Shown in pieces: positions 6,333 to 8,038 of a stretch of 8,038 nucleotides of DNA (its first letter is position 1; each line of letters opens with the position of its first letter). This stretch comes from DATCSE01 sp036568605 (GTDB taxonomy: Bacteria; Pseudomonadota; Gammaproteobacteria; Burkholderiales; Burkholderiaceae_C), in contig DATCSE010000610.1 in NCBI GenBank assembly GCA_036568605.1, forward strand, positions 1 through 8,038, read 5' to 3'. The notes beneath the pieces are model-generated. The model saw only the letters and a list, made by a program, of their open reading frames with translations, was not told the origin of the DNA and made no database searches. A program made the translations under genes and the position numbers.

Positions 6333-6656
6333 ATGAACGCAGACCAGATCCTCACCGAGATTCGCGAAGCCAACCTGTCGTACCTGATGCTGGCGCAGAG
6401 CCTGATCCGGGCCGATCGCGAGCAGGCGCTGTTCCGCCTGGGCATCAGCGAGGAAAGCGCTGCGCTGATCGCGCTGCTGACCCCGGCCCAGATGATGAAG
6501 GTCGCTTCCGGCAACACGCTGCTGTGCAAGTTCCGCATGGACGACGAGCTGGTCTGGAGCCTGCTGACCAACCATGGCCGTGCCGCCGCGAACGACACGA
6601 CATCGCGCCTGCACGCCAGCATCCTGATGGCCGGTCGGCACCAGGAAGCCGCCTGA
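6333..6656 (+). CDS. flhD: Flagellar transcriptional activator FlhD
   Basis: A 107-residue protein matching FlhD along its whole length: MNADQILTEIREANLSYLML at the start, LTPAQMMKVASGNTLLCKFR (49-68) in the middle, and Cys65 at the position of the intersubunit disulfide cysteine of enterobacterial FlhD. FlhD dimers combine with FlhC into the FlhD4C2 master regulator, which switches on class 2 flagellar genes with sigma-70 RNA polymerase. ATG 6333 follows GGAG (6323-6326) at 6 nt; upstream in-frame starts are disfavoured because that region is control DNA. flhC follows after 49 bases, so the two form one operon. The divergent neighbour is a glycan operon, an unusual partner for a class 1 flagellar gene. 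Confidence 0.96.
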   Translation: MNADQILTEIREANLSYLMLAQSLIRADREQALFRLGISEESAALIALLTPAQMMKVASGNTLLCKFRMDDELVWSLLTNHGRAAANDTTSRLHASILMAGRHQEAA

Positions 6657-6692
6657 CCCGGCGCGCATCGTGACAAAAACCACCAAATCGCC

Positions 6693-6697
6693 AGGAG
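6693..6697 (+). promoter_or_regulatory. Ribosome binding site of flhC
   Basis: AGGAG, 8 nt before ATG 6706, selects this start over the in-frame GTG at 6670. The surrounding GCCAGGAGACA (6690-6700) is complementary, apart from a 3-base bulge, to the CU-rich segment at 7357-7370 in the flhC-motA spacer. Confidence 0.85.
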
Positions 6698-6705
6698 ACA
6701 CGACC

Positions 6706-7257
6706 ATGCGCACCAAGAGCATCCTCACCGAAGCGAAGCAGATCAGCCGCGCGGTGACCCTGATCCACCTCGGCGCCCGGCTGCAGGTGCTCGAATCGGA
6801 GACCGACCTGTCGTACGAGCGCCTGCTGCGCCTGTACAAGGAAGTCTCGGGCAAGTCGCCCAGCAAGGGCCAGCTGCCGTTCTCCACCGACTGGTTCATG
6901 ACCTGGCAGCCGAACATCCACGCCAGCCTGTTCCTGAACATCCACGAATACCTGAACAAGGTCGCCGAGATCGACGAGATCGACACGGTGATCAAGGCCT
7001 ACCAGCTCTACCAGGAGCAGACCACCGCCCAGGGGCTGGAAGCGCTGCTGTCGATCACGCGCGCCTGGCGCCTGGTCAAGTTCGTCGACAACGGCATGCT
7101 GACGATGACCAAGTGCTCCAAGTGCGGGGGCCATTTCGTCACCCATCCGCACGAGATCGCGAAGCACTACGTCTGCGGCCTGTGCTGCCCGCCGGCGCGT
7201 GCCGGCAAGGGCAGCGCCGCCGGCGCGATCCGGATGCCGGCGGCGACGCAGCACTGA
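6706..7257 (+). CDS. flhC: Flagellar transcriptional activator FlhC
   Basis: A 183-residue FlhC, the zinc-containing DNA-binding partner of FlhD. The zinc site is visible as Cys137, Cys140, Cys157 and Cys160 (TKCSKCGG and YVCGLCCPP), one residue off the enterobacterial positions 138/141/158/161; an extra Cys161 follows. The N-terminal helical part (residues 5-50) and the FSTDWFMTWQPNIHASLF block (59-76) are typical of the family. The last 20 or so residues are Ala/Gly-rich and likely disordered. The start ATG 6706 has a good Shine-Dalgarno; GTG 6670 would extend it by 12 residues without one. It is co-transcribed with flhD. Its mRNA probably ends at the strong terminator at 7390-7415, giving a 3' UTR of about 158 nt. 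Confidence 0.96.
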   Translation: MRTKSILTEAKQISRAVTLIHLGARLQVLESETDLSYERLLRLYKEVSGKSPSKGQLPFSTDWFMTWQPNIHASLFLNIHEYLNKVAEIDEIDTVIKAYQLYQEQTTAQGLEALLSITRAWRLVKFVDNGMLTMTKCSKCGGHFVTHPHEIAKHYVCGLCCPPARAGKGSAAGAIRMPAATQH

Positions 7258-7292
7258 GCCGGCACTGATTCACGAACCGCCGGCGAATCCGC

Positions 7293-7321
7293 CTCAAGTT
7301 TCAACCCACTCCGGCCGACAA
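7293..7321 (+). promoter_or_regulatory. Sigma-28 (FliA) type promoter, upstream copy
   Basis: CTCAAGTTT (-35 region, 7293-7301) and GCCGACAA (-10, 7314-7321), with 16 nt between TCAA and GCCGA. The enteric FliA consensus is TAAA-N15-GCCGATAA, so this deviates by one -35 base, one -10 base and one spacer base. The motif just upstream of motA has exactly the same -35 heptamer and spacing, which supports both. Transcription would start near 7328-7331, but the only downstream feature before motA is a strong terminator, so it appears to drive a short RNA. Confidence 0.65.
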
Positions 7322-7328
7322 CACGGTC

Positions 7329-7415
7329 GTATTGCGTTCCACGGTTTTTTCTTGCTTGTCTCCTCCTGGCACAGTCATGTGTCTTGAATCGGGCCCTTTT
7401 GGGCCCGCTTTTTTT
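7329..7415 (+). ncRNA. Candidate sigma-28-dependent small RNA between flhC and motA
   Basis: A predicted transcript of about 87 nt from the upstream sigma-28-like promoter to the intrinsic terminator at 7390-7415. It contains a U-run at 7345-7350, a CU-rich stretch (TTGTCTCCTCCTGGC, 7356-7370), a small CACA-GTCA-TGTG hairpin (7370-7381), and then the terminator stem with seven Ts, the kind of 3' end that Hfq-bound RNAs have. No credible reading frame with a ribosome binding site lies inside. The CU-rich part can pair with the flhC ribosome binding site (6690-6700). Equally, it could be just the 3' UTR of flhDC. The existence of the separate RNA and its target are inferred. Confidence 0.45.
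7390..7415 (+). terminator. Strong intrinsic terminator
   Basis: CGGGCCC (7390-7396), loop TTTT, GGGCCCG (7401-7407), then C and seven Ts (7409-7415). This is a textbook Rho-independent terminator on the plus strand. It would end flhDC transcripts and any RNA from the promoter at 7293-7321, which separates motA from both and explains why motA has its own promoter immediately after. Confidence 0.9.
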
Positions 7416-7427
7416 GCGCTGCCGCAA

Positions 7428-7456
7428 CTCAAGTGACCGGTCGCCGGGGCCGATAT
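7428..7456 (+). promoter_or_regulatory. Sigma-28 (FliA) type promoter of motA
   Basis: CTCAAGT (7428-7434) and GCCGATAT (7449-7456), with 16 nt between TCAA and GCCGA, as in the copy 135 bases upstream. Transcription would start near 7463, giving a leader of only about 20 nt before motA. motA is a class 3, sigma-28-dependent gene in well-studied flagellar systems, so function and position agree. Confidence 0.75.
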
Positions 7457-7482
7457 AGGCCGCAACAACAAACCGACTCACC

Positions 7483-8038
7483 ATGTTCGTCCTCATCGGT
7501 TACGGCGTTGCCCTCGGGTGCATCTTCGGCGCCTACATCATCCACGGTGGGAACATCGGGGTGATCATCCACGCGCTGCCGACCGAGCTGATGGCCATCC
7601 TCGGCGGAGCGCTCGGCGCGTTCACGGTGAACAACCAGCCCAAGGTGCTGAAGGCGACGATCGCCGCGCTGCCGGGCCTGCTGAAGGGCTCGAAGTACTC
7701 GAAGGCGCGCTACATGGAGCTGATGGCGCTGCTCTACGACATCCTGCAGAAGGCCCGCAAGGAAGGGCTGATGGCGATCGAGAAGGACGTCGAGGAGCCG
7801 CACAGCTCGCCGCTGTTCCAGAAGTACCCGACGGTCGGCTCCGATCACCATGTGGTGGAGTTCATCACCGACTACCTGCGCATGATGGTCTCGGGCAACC
7901 TGAACGCGCACGAGATCGAAAGCCTGATGGACAGCGAGATCGAGACGCATCATCACGAGGCGCACGGTCCGGTCTCGGCGCTGACCCGGCTGGCCGGTGC
8001 GCTGCCGGCGTTCGGCATCGTCGCGGCGGTGCTGGGCG
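7483..8038 (+). CDS. motA: Flagellar motor stator protein MotA (partial, 3' end outside window)
   Basis: The first 185 residues of MotA, an inner-membrane protein that with MotB forms the proton-driven stator ring. The N-terminal segment MFVLIGYGVALGCIFGAYII is the first membrane helix, and ALPTELMAILGGALGAFTV (31-49) is the second. The cytoplasmic loop carries Arg92 and Glu100, which line up with the torque-generating Arg90 and Glu98 of E. coli MotA. ALPAFGIVAAVLG (173-185) begins the third helix with Pro175, equivalent to Pro173. The constant +2 offset supports the assignment. The frame is open to the window edge, and about 100 residues plus probably motB should follow. No Shine-Dalgarno is visible before ATG 7483; the leader is A/C-rich (CAACAACAAACC) and probably unstructured. 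Confidence 0.96.
   Translation, partial: MFVLIGYGVALGCIFGAYIIHGGNIGVIIHALPTELMAILGGALGAFTVNNQPKVLKATIAALPGLLKGSKYSKARYMELMALLYDILQKARKEGLMAIEKDVEEPHSSPLFQKYPTVGSDHHVVEFITDYLRMMVSGNLNAHEIESLMDSEIETHHHEAHGPVSALTRLAGALPAFGIVAAVLG

Noticed and set aside
6670..6705. GTG start for flhC, 12 codons upstream
   Set aside because: The extra codons overlap the AGGAG ribosome site at 6693-6697, and the family N-terminus fits ATG 6706.
7377..7438. A short ORF starting ATGTGTCTT inside the candidate RNA
   Set aside because: It has no purine-rich ribosome site and reads straight through the terminator stem and T-tract.

Overview
The window is high-GC DNA from a flagellated Gram-negative bacterium. The flhD-flhC-motA order, FlhD and FlhC proteins of the proteobacterial type, and sigma-28 style promoters point to a betaproteobacterium, most likely Burkholderiales or a near relative. 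That placement is inferred from gene order and sequence style; I could not run a search.

Left part (1-311): the last 38 codons of an unidentified plus-strand gene, then a 192-base convergent spacer. The spacer holds three copies of a REP-like hairpin with the core CCCTCTCCC-3 nt-GGGAGAGGG. The third copy is inverted relative to the other two and sits just past the end of the minus-strand operon.

Middle part (312-6040, minus strand; transcribed right to left): a surface-glycan gene cluster in the order glf (UDP-galactopyranose mutase), a DUF707-like putative glycosyltransferase, a CDP-glycerol glycerophosphotransferase-family protein with a coiled-coil N-terminus, a glutamine-dependent asparagine-synthetase-family amidotransferase, and a TagD-like glycerol-3-phosphate cytidylyltransferase. 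The last four are tightly packed (4-base overlap, 18-base gap, 10-base overlap) and probably translationally coupled. TagD would make CDP-glycerol, the glycerophosphotransferase would attach glycerol phosphate to a glycan, Glf would supply UDP-galactofuranose, and the AsnB homologue may amidate a sugar acid. Together they suggest a phosphoglycerol- and galactofuranose-containing surface polysaccharide, or a glycan on flagella.

Right part (6041-8038, plus strand): a 292-base divergent spacer, then the flagellar master regulator genes flhD and flhC, a 225-base spacer, and the start of motA, which runs off the window.

The most interesting signal is in the flhC-motA spacer. It holds two sigma-28-like promoters with the same layout (CTCAAGT, then GCCGAYA, with TCAA-16 nt-GCCGA spacing), 135 bases apart, and a strong intrinsic terminator between them. 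The downstream promoter suits motA. The upstream one has no gene before the terminator, so it predicts a separate RNA of about 87 nt. That RNA carries a CU-rich segment complementary to the flhC ribosome binding site. This suggests a sigma-28-dependent small RNA, or a 3'-UTR element, that could feed back on flhC.
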